64,000 bases of DNA from JAFASC01 sp034669505 (GTDB taxonomy: Bacteria > Pseudomonadota > Alphaproteobacteria > Rhizobiales > Beijerinckiaceae). Below the pieces are notes generated by a model, which did no database searches, had not been told where the DNA came from, and saw nothing but the letters and a program-made list of their open reading frames with translations. The position numbers were made by a program, and so were the translations under genes. Where the stretch lies: NCBI GenBank assembly GCA_034669505.1, contig JAXDNJ010000033.1, forward strand, positions 1 through 64,000, read 5' to 3'. Below, one piece after another: positions 41,722-50,683 of the stretch. Every line of letters starts with the position of its first letter. Position 1 is the stretch's first letter.

Positions 41722-43002
41722 CTATTCCGCGGCAGCGCGCTTCGGCGCCGGCTCGGTCGCGCCGGAGGCGCGGATTTGAGCTACCTCATTGTCGTTAAAG
41801 CCGAGCACATCGCGCAGGATTTCTTCCGTGTGCTCGCCAAGCAGCGGCGAGCGCGTCACTTCGCTTGGGCTCGCCGACAGCTTGATCGGGTTGCCCACGG
41901 ACAAATACTTGCCGCGCTTCGGGTGATCGACTTCGACGACGGTCCCGGTCGCACGCAGCGACTGATCCTCGGCGAGCTCCTTCATCGACAGGATCGGCCC
42001 GCAAGGGATGTCATATTCGTTGAGGATGTCCATTACTTCGAACTTAGTCTTCGTCATCGTCCATTGTTCGATACGCTCGAATATCTGGTTGAGCCTCGGC
42101 AGCCGTGCTTTCGGCGTGGCGAAATCAGGATGCGTCTTCCATTCCGGCTCACCGATAATGTCGCAGATCGGCGCCCACACCGGCGCCTGCGTGATGAAAT
42201 AGGTATAGGCGTTGGGATCGTTCTCCCAACCCTTGCATTTCAAGATGCGGCCGGGCTGTCCGCCGCCAGAATCGTTGGCGGCGCGCGGCACGGCATCGCC
42301 GAACGGGATTCCTTCGCCGTATTGGCTGTATTCCGTCAGCGGCCCATGGGCGAGGCGCTGCTGATCGCGCAGCTTGACGCGGCAGAGATTGAGCACGCCA
42401 TCCTGCATGGCCGCGGTAACCTTCTGTCCCTCTCCCGTTTGGGTGCGGTGATAGAGTGCCGTCACGATCCCAAGCGCAAGATGCAGGCCGGTGCCGGAAT
42501 CGCCGATTTGGGCGCCGGTGACGAGCGGCAGCCCATCGGGAAAGCCGGTGGTAGAGGCCGAGCCGCCGGTGCATTGCGCGACGTTCTCGTAGACCTTGCA
42601 ATCCTCATATGGGCCGGGACCGAAGCCTTTGATCGACGCGACGATCATCTTCGGATTGATCGAGTGAATCTTCTCCCAGGAGAAACCCATGCGATCGAGC
42701 ACGCCGGGCCCGAAATTCTCGACGAGGACATCGCAAGTTTCGATAAGGCGGGTCAGCACCTCCTTGCCCTTCGAATGCTTGGTATCAAGCGTGATCGAGC
42801 GCTTGTTGTGGTTCAGCATCGTGAAATAGAGGCTGTCCACATCGGGAATGTCGCGCAATTGCCCGCGCGTGATGTCGCCGATACCAGGACGCTCGACCTT
42901 GATCACGTCGGCGCCGAACCAAGCAAGCAGCTGCGTGCAGGTCGGCCCAGACTGCACATGCGTGAAGTCGAGGATTTTCACCCCCTCGAGTGCCTTACCC
43001 AT
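41722..43002 (-). CDS. frc: Formyl-CoA:oxalate CoA-transferase
   Basis: The 426-residue class III CoA-transferase moves CoA from formyl-CoA to oxalate. It tracks the Oxalobacter formigenes enzyme closely: VLDFTHVQ-like start (ILDFTHVQSGP), DSLYFTM, VENFGPGVLDRMGF, KVYENVAQCTGG and the catalytic Asp168 in AQIGDSGTGLH. The glycine-rich loop GGGQPGRILKCKGWE, which protects the active site in true Frc enzymes, is also present. It lies 37 bases downstream of oxc. Together with oxc it forms the two-step cycle that converts oxalate to formate and CO2. Confidence 0.94.
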   Translation of the reverse strand: MGKALEGVKILDFTHVQSGPTCTQLLAWFGADVIKVERPGIGDITRGQLRDIPDVDSLYFTMLNHNKRSITLDTKHSKGKEVLTRLIETCDVLVENFGPGVLDRMGFSWEKIHSINPKMIVASIKGFGPGPYEDCKVYENVAQCTGGSASTTGFPDGLPLVTGAQIGDSGTGLHLALGIVTALYHRTQTGEGQKVTAAMQDGVLNLCRVKLRDQQRLAHGPLTEYSQYGEGIPFGDAVPRAANDSGGGQPGRILKCKGWENDPNAYTYFITQAPVWAPICDIIGEPEWKTHPDFATPKARLPRLNQIFERIEQWTMTKTKFEVMDILNEYDIPCGPILSMKELAEDQSLRATGTVVEVDHPKRGKYLSVGNPIKLSASPSEVTRSPLLGEHTEEILRDVLGFNDNEVAQIRASGATEPAPKRAAAE

Positions 43003-43039
43003 CTCTGTTCCTCCCGAGATTAGTTCGTCTCTGTCAGCG

Positions 43040-44794
43040 TCACTGCGTCGGCTTCTTGCGGATCGCGCTTTGCGGATTGAGGTTGCCGATGCGGCCGCTC
43101 TCGCTGCCGGCTGCCGGATCGATCACCGCATTGATGAGCGTCGGCTTGCCGGAATCCATGGCTTCGTTGACGGCGCGCCTCAGCTCGTCCGGCGAGGTGG
43201 CGTTAACACCCACGCCGCCGAACGCCTCGATCATCCGATCGTAGCGTGCGCCTTTGACGAAGACCGTGGTCGCCGGATCCGAGCCGGCCGAATTGCTGTC
43301 GGTGCCGCGATAGATCCCGTCGTTGTTGAACACCACCACGCAGACCGGCAGGTTGTAACGGCAGATCGTCTCGATCTCCATGCCGGAGAAGCCGAAGGCG
43401 CTGTCGCCTTCGACCGCGAGCACCGGGTTTCCGGTCTCGATCGCAGCCGCAATCGAATAGCCCATGCCGATGCCCATGATGCCCCAGGTGCCGACGTCGA
43501 TACGCTTTCTCGGCCGGTACATATCGATGACGCCGCGCGCGAGATCGAGCGTGTTGGCGCCCTCATTGACCAGGATGGCGTCCGGACGCTCCTTGACGAT
43601 CGTGCGCAGCACCCCAAGAGCGCCGTGATAGTCCATCGGCGAGTTGTTGTTCATCAGCCGTGGCGCCATCTTGGCGATGTTCTCGTCACGCTTTTTGGTG
43701 ACCGCACTGGTCCAGTCCGCCGACGCAGGACTCCACTTGCTGCCCATCCCGTCGATCAGAGCCGAGACACAGGAACCGATATCGCCGACGAGCGGAGCTG
43801 ATATCTCCACGTTCGAGTCCATTTCCCTCGGCTCGATGTCGATCTGGATGAGCTTCTTCGATCCGGGCTCGCCCCAGCTCTTGCCCTTGCCATGGGACAA
43901 AAGCCAGTTGAGGCGCGCGCCGATCAGCATGACGACGTCGGACTCTTTCAGCACCGTCGAGCGGGCCGCGCCGGCGCATTGCGGATGCGTGTCAGGCAGA
44001 AGGCCCTTGGCCATGCTCATCGGCAGGAACGGAACGCCGCTCTTCTCGATCAGCGTGCGGATTTGCTCATCGGCCTGCGCATAAGCCGCGCCTTTGCCGA
44101 GAATGATCAGCGGGCGCTTGGCATTCTTCAGGACCTCAAGCGCGCGCTTGACGGCGTCGGGACCGGGAAGCTGTGCCGGCGCCGGGTCGACGACTTTGAC
44201 GAGTGATTTCTGTCCAGCCTCGGCATCCATCACCTGGCCGAACAGCTTGGCCGGCAGGTCGAGATAGACGCCACCCGGTCGGCCGGACACCGCGGCGCGG
44301 ATGGCGCGCGCGACGCCGATGCCGATATCGGCGGCATGCAATACGCGGAACGCCGCCTTGCACATCGTCTTGGCGACGGCGAGCTGATCCATCTCCTCAT
44401 AGTCGCCCTGCTGCAGGTCGACGACCTCACGCTCAGAGGAGCCCGAAATCAGGATCATCGGGAAGCAGTTTGTCGTGGCGTGGGCAAGGGCCGTGAGGCC
44501 GTTGAGGAAGCCTGGCGCGGAGACGGTGAGGCAGATGCCCGGCTTCTTCGTCAAATAGCCGGCGATGGATGCCGCGTAGCCGGCGTGCTGCTCGTGCCGG
44601 AACGAGATGACCCTGAGCCCCTCGGCCTGCATCATACGGCCGAGATCGGTGATCGGGATGCCGGGAACGTTGTAGATAGTCTTGACGCCGTTCAGCTTCA
44701 GCGCATCGATGACGAGATGAAAGCCGTCCGTCAGCTCACGCTGTTCAGCGGCTTCGCTTTCCACCGGATCAATGCGCTTTGCTAATGCGGACAT
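43040..44794 (-). CDS. oxc: Oxalyl-CoA decarboxylase
   Basis: The 584-residue thiamine-diphosphate enzyme splits oxalyl-CoA to formyl-CoA and CO2. Activating Glu68 lies in SFRHEQHAGYAAS, the thiamine motif begins at EGDSAFGFSGMEIETIC and ends with FNNDG, and VSAPGFLNGLTALAHA and ISGSSEREVVDLQQGDYEEMDQ in part match the family. It is of normal length. The gene lies 54 bases downstream of the GntR regulator and 37 upstream of frc, all on the minus strand, so the three probably form one operon. Confidence 0.94.
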   Translation of the reverse strand: MSALAKRIDPVESEAAEQRELTDGFHLVIDALKLNGVKTIYNVPGIPITDLGRMMQAEGLRVISFRHEQHAGYAASIAGYLTKKPGICLTVSAPGFLNGLTALAHATTNCFPMILISGSSEREVVDLQQGDYEEMDQLAVAKTMCKAAFRVLHAADIGIGVARAIRAAVSGRPGGVYLDLPAKLFGQVMDAEAGQKSLVKVVDPAPAQLPGPDAVKRALEVLKNAKRPLIILGKGAAYAQADEQIRTLIEKSGVPFLPMSMAKGLLPDTHPQCAGAARSTVLKESDVVMLIGARLNWLLSHGKGKSWGEPGSKKLIQIDIEPREMDSNVEISAPLVGDIGSCVSALIDGMGSKWSPASADWTSAVTKKRDENIAKMAPRLMNNNSPMDYHGALGVLRTIVKERPDAILVNEGANTLDLARGVIDMYRPRKRIDVGTWGIMGIGMGYSIAAAIETGNPVLAVEGDSAFGFSGMEIETICRYNLPVCVVVFNNDGIYRGTDSNSAGSDPATTVFVKGARYDRMIEAFGGVGVNATSPDELRRAVNEAMDSGKPTLINAVIDPAAGSESGRIGNLNPQSAIRKKPTQ

Positions 44795-44848
44795 CCGCTT
44801 CCTCCCGGATTGCGCTTTGGGCGCGTTTTAAAAGAACGCGCGGCGATC

Positions 44849-45580
44849 TCAGCCAAACAATTCGTCGCCGTGCTCATCCACATAAGCGGCGAGGCGCAGC
44901 GTATGTTCCCGCGACAGCCGCTCAGCGAGCTCCGTCTCGCGCCGCTCGAGCGCGTCGATAATGCCGAGGTGCTCTTCGATCGATCGCTGCGCGCGATTAT
45001 CCCGCCCGATGGTCAGTTGGCGAATGCCGCGCACATGCAGAAGGATGTGATCCGTCATATCGGCGAGAACAGCCGAGCCGCTCATTCGGATGATCGCCTG
45101 GTGGAAGGCGATGTTGGCGGAGGAGTAATCGCTGAGATGCTGCTCCGGGCGATGCGCGTCGTTGAACTCGGCGAAGAGCGGGCGCAGGCCCCGAATGTCG
45201 GAGTCAGTCGCGACGTTGGTGATCAGGCGCGCCGCCATGCTTTCGAGCGCCGCCCAGGCCTCGACCATCCCGATGATTTCGCGCTTGTTTTTCTTGACGA
45301 CGAGGATGCCGCGCCGCGGCACCGTGCGCAGGAAGCCGTCCTGCTCGAGCATGGCAACGGCTTCGCGCACCGGCGTGCGGCTGACGCCGAGCCTGTCGGA
45401 GAGTTCACGCTCATCGAGCATGATCGGCTCGGGTGCACCGTAAAGGTCCATCTTGAGGATGGCCTCTTTCAGCGCCGCGTACGCCTTGGCCTTAAACGAG
45501 TCCTCGACCTGGATGCGCGAGAACAGCGCGTCCGTCGAAATCTTCTGGGGGCGTTTCGTCGAGGTGGTGGGCGTATTCAT
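44849..45580 (-). CDS. GntR/FCD-family regulator of the oxalate genes
   Basis: The 243-residue protein has a winged helix-turn-helix (ERELSDRLGVSRTPVREAVAM at about 58-77) followed by VPRRGILV and an FCD ligand-binding domain (from about 100) with histidines in FHQAIIRMS, HILLHVRG and EEHLGII that could hold a metal and a carboxylate effector. It is upstream of oxc-frc-oxlT on the same strand. A 19-bp palindromic element about 70-88 bases before its start recurs before the ADP-forming ligase gene, pointing to self-control and control of that gene. The effector is unknown; oxalate, oxalyl-CoA or formate are guesses. Confidence 0.88.
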   Translation of the reverse strand: MNTPTTSTKRPQKISTDALFSRIQVEDSFKAKAYAALKEAILKMDLYGAPEPIMLDERELSDRLGVSRTPVREAVAMLEQDGFLRTVPRRGILVVKKNKREIIGMVEAWAALESMAARLITNVATDSDIRGLRPLFAEFNDAHRPEQHLSDYSSANIAFHQAIIRMSGSAVLADMTDHILLHVRGIRQLTIGRDNRAQRSIEEHLGIIDALERRETELAERLSREHTLRLAAYVDEHGDELFG

Positions 45581-45649
45581 CCCGTGTCCTGCCGGCGCTT
45601 TTCATGAAGTGGTTTGGCTCAGCTTCTCGCGCTCTAAAGTCGTTTGTTT

Positions 45650-45668
45650 TTGGCATACCACATGCCAC
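45650..45668. promoter_or_regulatory. Operator copy 1 upstream of gntR
   Basis: TTGGCATACCACATGCCAC contains the inverted repeat TGGCAT-N5-ATGCCA. The same 19 bases recur exactly at 46415-46433. TTGACA on the minus strand (45675-45670) lies just beside it. Such spaced palindromes are usual for dimeric GntR/FCD regulators. Confidence 0.7.
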
Positions 45669-45740
45669 GTGTCAATTCACCGGCGCGCGCCGCACACGGC
45701 GATACCGACCTGAGCGCATGCTCGATTTGGCAGTTCGTGA

Positions 45741-46229
45741 TCATTTGAGAAAGCGCTGTAGGAATACGAGGTCGAGCCAACGGCCGAACTTGTGGCCGAC
45801 CTCCTTGAAGTGAGCGACCTTTTCGAATCCTAGCCGCTCATGGAACCGGAGCGAACCTTCGTTCGACGCGTCCACGCCAGCGATCATGACGTGCTTGTCG
45901 AGGGCGATCGCCATCGGGAATAGCTCTCGCACAAGCCTAGCTCCAATTCCCAATCCTCGCCGATCGCTTCGCACATGCACCGTGTGTTCCACCGTGTGCC
46001 GATAACTGGGCCACGGACGAAAATCACCAAAGGAGGCGAAGCCCATTACGTCTGGGCCATCGACTGATACAAGAACGGGGTAGCGCTGCGCGCGGCGCGC
46101 ATCGAGCCAAGCTTTTCGCTCCTCTAGCGGCACGGGGTTGTCGGTATAGACTGCTGTCGAGCTAATGATGACATCGTTGTAAATGGTCAAAATACCGGGA
46201 AGGTCGGCTTCGTTGGCGGGGCGGATCAT
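45741..46229 (-). CDS. GNAT acetyltransferase, phosphinothricin-acetyltransferase-like
   Basis: The 162-residue protein begins IRPANEADLPGILTIYNDVI, includes VMGFASFGDFRPWPSYRHTVEHTVHV, and has the acetyl-CoA loop RRGLGIGARLV, then GVDASNEGSLRFHERLGFEKVAHFKEVG in part. This is the layout of the Pat/YncA group that acetylates phosphinothricin, methionine sulfoximine or related amino acid analogues. ATG 46229 is the start fitting the family; the open frame further upstream adds an atypical Cys/Arg-rich piece. It sits between the two oxalate operators without an evident link to oxalate. Confidence 0.87.
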   Translation of the reverse strand: MIRPANEADLPGILTIYNDVIISSTAVYTDNPVPLEERKAWLDARRAQRYPVLVSVDGPDVMGFASFGDFRPWPSYRHTVEHTVHVRSDRRGLGIGARLVRELFPMAIALDKHVMIAGVDASNEGSLRFHERLGFEKVAHFKEVGHKFGRWLDLVFLQRFLK

Positions 46230-46398
46230 CGGCAATACGGCGTCCTGTGCGCTACAGCAGCTGGCGCAAACACGAGAGTAGTTGCAGGATACTCGAAGGC
46301 CAATCCGTACTGGCCGAAGTCGCATAGAGCCCGTCTTAGATTCCGCGGCGCCCGTTTCTTGTCGGCGACGGCTCCTGGACCATCATCTTGCGCCCCGC

Positions 46399-46433
46399 TT
46401 GACAAAAACACACCTTGGCATACCACATGCCAC
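46399..46433 (+). promoter_or_regulatory. Promoter with operator copy 2 upstream of the ADP-forming ligase
   Basis: TTGACA (46399-46404) is followed after 16 bases by TACCAC (46421-46426) as a likely -10. The 19-bp element at 46415-46433, identical to that upstream of gntR, covers this -10, so a bound regulator should repress. The ligase start is 59 bases further on. Confidence 0.7.
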
Positions 46434-46491
46434 CGGAACACAGCTGCTGCATTGTCAGTTCAAGCACAAGAGAAGTTTTGAGGAGGAACGC

Positions 46492-48633
46492 ATGACGGCC
46501 CAACCGAGCCCGCACAAGGACGCGGTTCGCAAAGTTCTCGACGCGGTGAAAGCCGACAAACGCACGAGTCTCACCGCGCCGGAAGGCAAGCTCGTCTGCG
46601 ATGCCTACGGCATTCCAGTGCCGAAGGAAGGTGTCGCCTCCTCCGCTGCCGACGCTGCGAAACTCGCCGAAGGTATGGGCTTTCCGGTCGTCATGAAGAT
46701 CGTCTCGCCCGACATCCTGCATAAGACCGAGGCCGGCGGCGTCATCGTTGGCGTCAAGGATGTGGCCGCGGCGCGCGAGGGCTACGACAAGATCCTTGCA
46801 AGCGCCAAGAACTATAAAGCCAATGCCAAGATCGAAGGCGTGCAGGTGCAGCAGATGCTCACCGGCGGCACCGAAGTCATTGTCGGTGCGATCACCGACG
46901 ACTCGTTCGGTAAGCTTGTCGCCTTCGGTCTCGGCGGTGTGCTCGTCGAAGTCCTGAAGGATGTCACCTTCCGTCTTGCGCCCGCAACTAAGCCGGATGC
47001 GCTGTCGATGCTCGACGGCATCCAAGCGGCCGAAATGCTGCACGGTGTGCGCGGCGGCGATCCGGTGAACCGCGAGGCGCTCGCGGACGTAATCGTAAAA
47101 GTCTCGCAGCTCGTCAGCGATTTTCCGGAAATTTCCGAACTCGATCTCAATCCAGTTTTCGCGACGAAGAACGGCGCGATCGCCGCCGACGTCCGCATCG
47201 TGCTCGACTTCGACCAGAAGAAGCGGCCGCAGACGCGCGGCAACGAAGAGATCGTCACCGCGATGAACCGCATCATGAAGCCGGATGCGCTCGCCGTCAT
47301 CGGCGCCTCTGCGGAAGCGGGCAAGATCGGCAATTCGGTGATGAAGAACCTGATCAACGGCGGCTACAAGGGCAAGATCTATCCGATCCACCCGAAGGCC
47401 GACGAGATCATGGGCATGAAGGCCTATAAGTCGGTGAAGGACGTGCCTGGCGACATCGACGTCGCCGTGTTCGCCATTCCAGCGCAATTCGTTGCCGCGG
47501 CGCTGACCGAATGCGGCGAGAAAAAAATCGCCGGCGCAGTGCTCATTCCGTCTGGCTTCGCCGAAACCGGCAATGTCAAAGGCCAGGAAGAACTCCAGGA
47601 CATCGGACGCAAATACAATATCCGTCTGATGGGCCCAAACATCTACGGCTTCTATTATACTTGGAAGAATCTCTGCGCGACGTTCTGCACCGCATACGAC
47701 GTCAAGGGTTCGGCGGCCTTGTCGTCGCAATCGGGCGGCATCGGCATGGCGATCATCGGCTTCTCGCGCTCCGCCAAGATGGGCGTATCCGCGATCGTCG
47801 GCCTCGGCAACAAGTCCGACATCGACGAGGACGATCTGCTCGCCTTCTTCGAGCAGGACGACAATACCAAGGTCATCGCCCAGCACTGCGAAGACTTGAA
47901 AGACGGCCGCGCCTTTGCCGAAGCGGCGAAGCGCGTGTCGAAGAAGAAGCCGGTCATCGTGCTGAAGGCCGGCCGTACCTCCGCCGGGGCGAAAGCTGCG
48001 AGCTCGCATACCGGCGCGCTCGCCGGCAACGACAAAATCTATGAGGACGTGTTGGCGCAATCCGGCGTCGTGCGCGCGCGTTCGCTGCGCCAGCTGCTCG
48101 AATTCGCCCGCGGCGTGCCGATCCTGCCGACGCCGAAGGGCGAGAACGTGCTCATCATCACCGGCGCCGGCGGCTCCGGCGTGCTTTTGTCGGATTCCTG
48201 CGTCGACAACGGCCTGAAGCTGATGGCGATGCCCGACGATCTCGACAAGGCTTTCCGCAAATTCATCCCCCCCTTCGGGGCGGCCGGTAATCCGGTCGAC
48301 ATTACCGGCGGCGAGCCGCCGAAGACCTACCAGAATACGGTGAAGCTCGGGCTTGAGGACGAGCGCATCCACGCACTGATCCTCGGCTATTGGCACACGA
48401 TCGTGACGCCGCCGATGGTCTTCGCCAAGCTGATGGTGGAGGTGAAGGAGGAGATGAAGGCGAAAGGTTTCGAGAAGCCGATCGTCGCCTCGCTCGCCGG
48501 CGACGTCGAGGTCGAAGAGGCCTCGGACTATCTCTACCAGCACGGCATTCCGGCCTACGCCTATTCCACGGAGATTCCGGTCGAAGTGCTCGCCGCGAAA
48601 TACAAATGGGCGCGGGGCGCGGGATTGCTGTAA
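46492..48633 (+). CDS. ADP-forming acyl-CoA synthetase (acetate--CoA ligase family)
   Basis: The 713-residue protein makes an acyl-CoA from acid, CoA and ATP with release of ADP and phosphate. The N-terminal ATP-grasp domain spans about 25-245 (VVMKIVSPDILHKTEAGGV, LVAFGLGGVLVEVLKDV). A CoA-binding Rossmann domain starts near 262 (PDALAVIGASAEAGKIGNSV), and ligase domains follow with the phosphohistidine site His506 in SSHTGALAGND. The domain order is beta-alpha, as in fused bacterial forms. ATG 46492 follows AGGAGG. Because its promoter shares the operator with the oxalate regulator, oxalate or formate is the best guess for the acid; acetate or others are possible. Confidence 0.9.
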   Translation: MTAQPSPHKDAVRKVLDAVKADKRTSLTAPEGKLVCDAYGIPVPKEGVASSAADAAKLAEGMGFPVVMKIVSPDILHKTEAGGVIVGVKDVAAAREGYDKILASAKNYKANAKIEGVQVQQMLTGGTEVIVGAITDDSFGKLVAFGLGGVLVEVLKDVTFRLAPATKPDALSMLDGIQAAEMLHGVRGGDPVNREALADVIVKVSQLVSDFPEISELDLNPVFATKNGAIAADVRIVLDFDQKKRPQTRGNEEIVTAMNRIMKPDALAVIGASAEAGKIGNSVMKNLINGGYKGKIYPIHPKADEIMGMKAYKSVKDVPGDIDVAVFAIPAQFVAAALTECGEKKIAGAVLIPSGFAETGNVKGQEELQDIGRKYNIRLMGPNIYGFYYTWKNLCATFCTAYDVKGSAALSSQSGGIGMAIIGFSRSAKMGVSAIVGLGNKSDIDEDDLLAFFEQDDNTKVIAQHCEDLKDGRAFAEAAKRVSKKKPVIVLKAGRTSAGAKAASSHTGALAGNDKIYEDVLAQSGVVRARSLRQLLEFARGVPILPTPKGENVLIITGAGGSGVLLSDSCVDNGLKLMAMPDDLDKAFRKFIPPFGAAGNPVDITGGEPPKTYQNTVKLGLEDERIHALILGYWHTIVTPPMVFAKLMVEVKEEMKAKGFEKPIVASLAGDVEVEEASDYLYQHGIPAYAYSTEIPVEVLAAKYKWARGAGLL

Positions 48634-48646
48634 AGCCGCATTGTCA

Positions 48647-48676
48647 TTCCCGGCGCTCCGCAGGAGCGACCGGGAA
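48647..48676. repeat. Palindromic intergenic repeat/possible terminator
   Basis: Fourteen bases after the ligase stop is a hairpin made of TTCCCGG-CGCTC, a 5-base loop, and GAGCG-A-CCGGGAA. It lies between two convergent genes and could end both transcripts. The flanks GTCATTCCCGG and CCGGGAATCT resemble a palindromic repeat family common in rhizobial genomes. Confidence 0.55.
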
Positions 48677-48683
48677 TCTAAAA

Positions 48684-49523
48684 CTAAAGCATCGGCAAAC
48701 TGCGCGGCTTTCGCCCCAATGGGAAAGCCGCGTCGATGCGCGCCATCTCGGCTGCGTTCAGCCGCAAGCCGCCGGCGCCGGCATTCTCCCCCGCATGCGC
48801 CGGGTTGCTCGCCTTCGGGATCGTGAAAAGCGGTGCGCTGCGCACGAGAAAAGCCAGCGCGACCTGATGCGCTGTCGCGCCGTGCGCCGCCGCGATCTCG
48901 TCCAGAACACGCCCGCCTCTCGATTGCGGCTCAGGAAAAGCGTCGTGGCCGAACGGGCTGTAGCCGACGACCGCCACGTCATGTTCCGCGCACCAGGGCA
49001 GAACCGCGTGTTCGATCGCCCGCTCCTGCAGGTGGTAGAGAACCTGGTTGCAGGCGATCTCGCCTTTGCCGCCCTCGGCCTCGGCGTCCCTGAGATCGGC
49101 GACATCGAAATTGCTCACGCCGCAGGACAGAATCTTGCCGCTCGCCTTCAGCGCCGCAAAGCCAGCGAACGTCTCGGCGAGCGGGTATTGCCCGCGCCAG
49201 TGCAACAAATAGCAATCGAGCCGGTCTGTTCGCAGGCGCTTCAGCGACCGCTCGCACGCGGCGATCGTGCCAGCGCGCGAAGCGTTTTGCGGCATCACTT
49301 TCGAGACGAGGAAGATGCCGTCGCGCCGCCCGGCAATGGCTTCGCCGACGATATTTTCCGCCTGGCCGTAATATTCCGCGGTATCGATGTGCGTCATGCC
49401 GAGGCCGATGCCGCGATGCAGCGCCGTAATGGCAGAGGCGCGATGTGCACGGTCGATGTACCATGTGCCTTGGCCGATGACGCTGACATTGCGCCCCGCG
49501 CTACCGAATCGGCGATGTTCCAT
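48684..49523 (-). CDS. Aldo/keto reductase
   Basis: The 279-residue TIM-barrel oxidoreductase should use NADPH to reduce an aldehyde or ketone. The catalytic tetrad is visible: Asp47 (HIDTAEYYG), Tyr52, Lys75 (LVSKVMP) and His108 (YLLHW). CGVSNFDVADL and the late PKASNPAHAGENAGA fit the cofactor-binding end. It is cytoplasmic. The physiological substrate cannot be inferred, and it converges on the ligase gene. Confidence 0.9.
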   Translation of the reverse strand: MEHRRFGSAGRNVSVIGQGTWYIDRAHRASAITALHRGIGLGMTHIDTAEYYGQAENIVGEAIAGRRDGIFLVSKVMPQNASRAGTIAACERSLKRLRTDRLDCYLLHWRGQYPLAETFAGFAALKASGKILSCGVSNFDVADLRDAEAEGGKGEIACNQVLYHLQERAIEHAVLPWCAEHDVAVVGYSPFGHDAFPEPQSRGGRVLDEIAAAHGATAHQVALAFLVRSAPLFTIPKASNPAHAGENAGAGGLRLNAAEMARIDAAFPLGRKPRSLPML

Positions 49524-49666
49524 GACAGTCTCAAAAGCTACGAGACCTGTTATATGCCACCGGCGCCCTCCCGCTACTCGAATTGCGTCGCTGATCGCCC
49601 TGCCCGGCCGCTTTGCTCCCGTGGCCGTTTCTTGTATTTCCCATCACCCCGATCAGGAGACGCTTC

Positions 49667-50671
49667 ATGACCTTGCCCACGCGCATGCGCGAGATTCATT
49701 TCGACGGAAAAGGCGGACCCGAGGTGATCCGCGTCCGCGAAGCCGACGTGCCGAAGCCGAGCGCCGGCAAGGTTCTGGTCGAAGTCGTCGCCGCCGGCAT
49801 CAATCGACCGGATTGCGCGCAGCGCGCCGGCGCCTATCCGCCGCCGCCCGGTGAAAGCGACGTGCCGGGATTGGAGATCGCCGGCCGCATCGTCGCGCTC
49901 GGCGACGGTGTGTCAAATCTCAAGATCGGCGATGAAATCTGCGCGCTGGTCGGTTCCGGCGGCTACGCCGAATATGCGCTCGCCGACGCGCCGCTTTGCC
50001 TGCCCCGGCCACGCCCGCTCAGCATGGAGGAAGCCGGCGGCATTCCGGAAAACTATTTCACCGTTTACGACAACGTCTTCACGCGCGGACGCCTCAAAAG
50101 CGGCGAGACGTTTCTCGTCCATGGCGGCTCCTCTGGTATCGGCTCGACGGCGATCCAGCTTGCCAAGCAATTCGGCGCGACCGTCATCGCCACCGCGGGT
50201 TCGCCGGACAAATGCGCCTTCTGCCGCACGCTCGGCGCCGATCACGCGATCGACTATCGCAAACAGGATTTCGTCGAGGAGGTGAAGAAGATCACCGACA
50301 AAAAGGGTGCCGACGTTATCCTCGATATGGTCGGCGGATCTTACATTTCGAAGAACATTTCGCTCCTCGCGACGGAGGGCCGGCTGGTGCAGATCGCCTT
50401 TTTAGGCGGCTCGAAAGTCAGTGAGCTCGACTACACGCCGGTGATGGTGCGGCGGCTGACGCTGACCGGCTCGACCTTGCGACCGCGCTCCGTCGCGCTG
50501 AAAGCCGCAATCGCCGACGAATTGCGCGAACGCGTCTGGCCGCTCCTCGAAAAAGGCGCAGTGAAGCCGATCGTGCATGCGAGTTTCCCTCTTGAAGAGG
50601 CGCGGCAAGCGCATGAATTGATGGAATCCTCCTCGCACCTCGGCAAGATCCTGCTGACGACGGGGAAATGA
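49667..50671 (+). CDS. NAD(P)H:quinone oxidoreductase, PIG3 type (MDR superfamily)
   Basis: The 334-residue medium-chain reductase has the GroES-like start (MREIHFDGKGGPEVIRVRE), the group mark VAAGINRPDCAQRAGAYPPPPG and the cofactor loop VHGGSSGIGSTAIQLAKQFGA in part. There are no zinc-binding cysteines, so it belongs to the quinone-reductase branch near TP53I3/PIG3. It probably reduces quinones with NADPH. The start is ATG 49667 after AGGAGA; a frame to 49613 adds unrelated residues. Its stop lies 12 bases from that of the convergent FAD/Fe-S gene. Confidence 0.9.
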   Translation: MTLPTRMREIHFDGKGGPEVIRVREADVPKPSAGKVLVEVVAAGINRPDCAQRAGAYPPPPGESDVPGLEIAGRIVALGDGVSNLKIGDEICALVGSGGYAEYALADAPLCLPRPRPLSMEEAGGIPENYFTVYDNVFTRGRLKSGETFLVHGGSSGIGSTAIQLAKQFGATVIATAGSPDKCAFCRTLGADHAIDYRKQDFVEEVKKITDKKGADVILDMVGGSYISKNISLLATEGRLVQIAFLGGSKVSELDYTPVMVRRLTLTGSTLRPRSVALKAAIADELRERVWPLLEKGAVKPIVHASFPLEEARQAHELMESSSHLGKILLTTGK

Positions 50672-50683
50672 ATGTCGGGCGCG

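Noticed and set aside
41776..43023. A 415-codon plus-strand frame over frc
   Set aside because: It mirrors frc, which matches the known enzyme along its length.
46336..48543. A 735-codon open frame antisense to the ADP-forming ligase
   Set aside because: It is the complement of a strongly conserved gene; its translation is rich in His, Asp and Arg without any family motif, as expected from codon bias in high-GC DNA.
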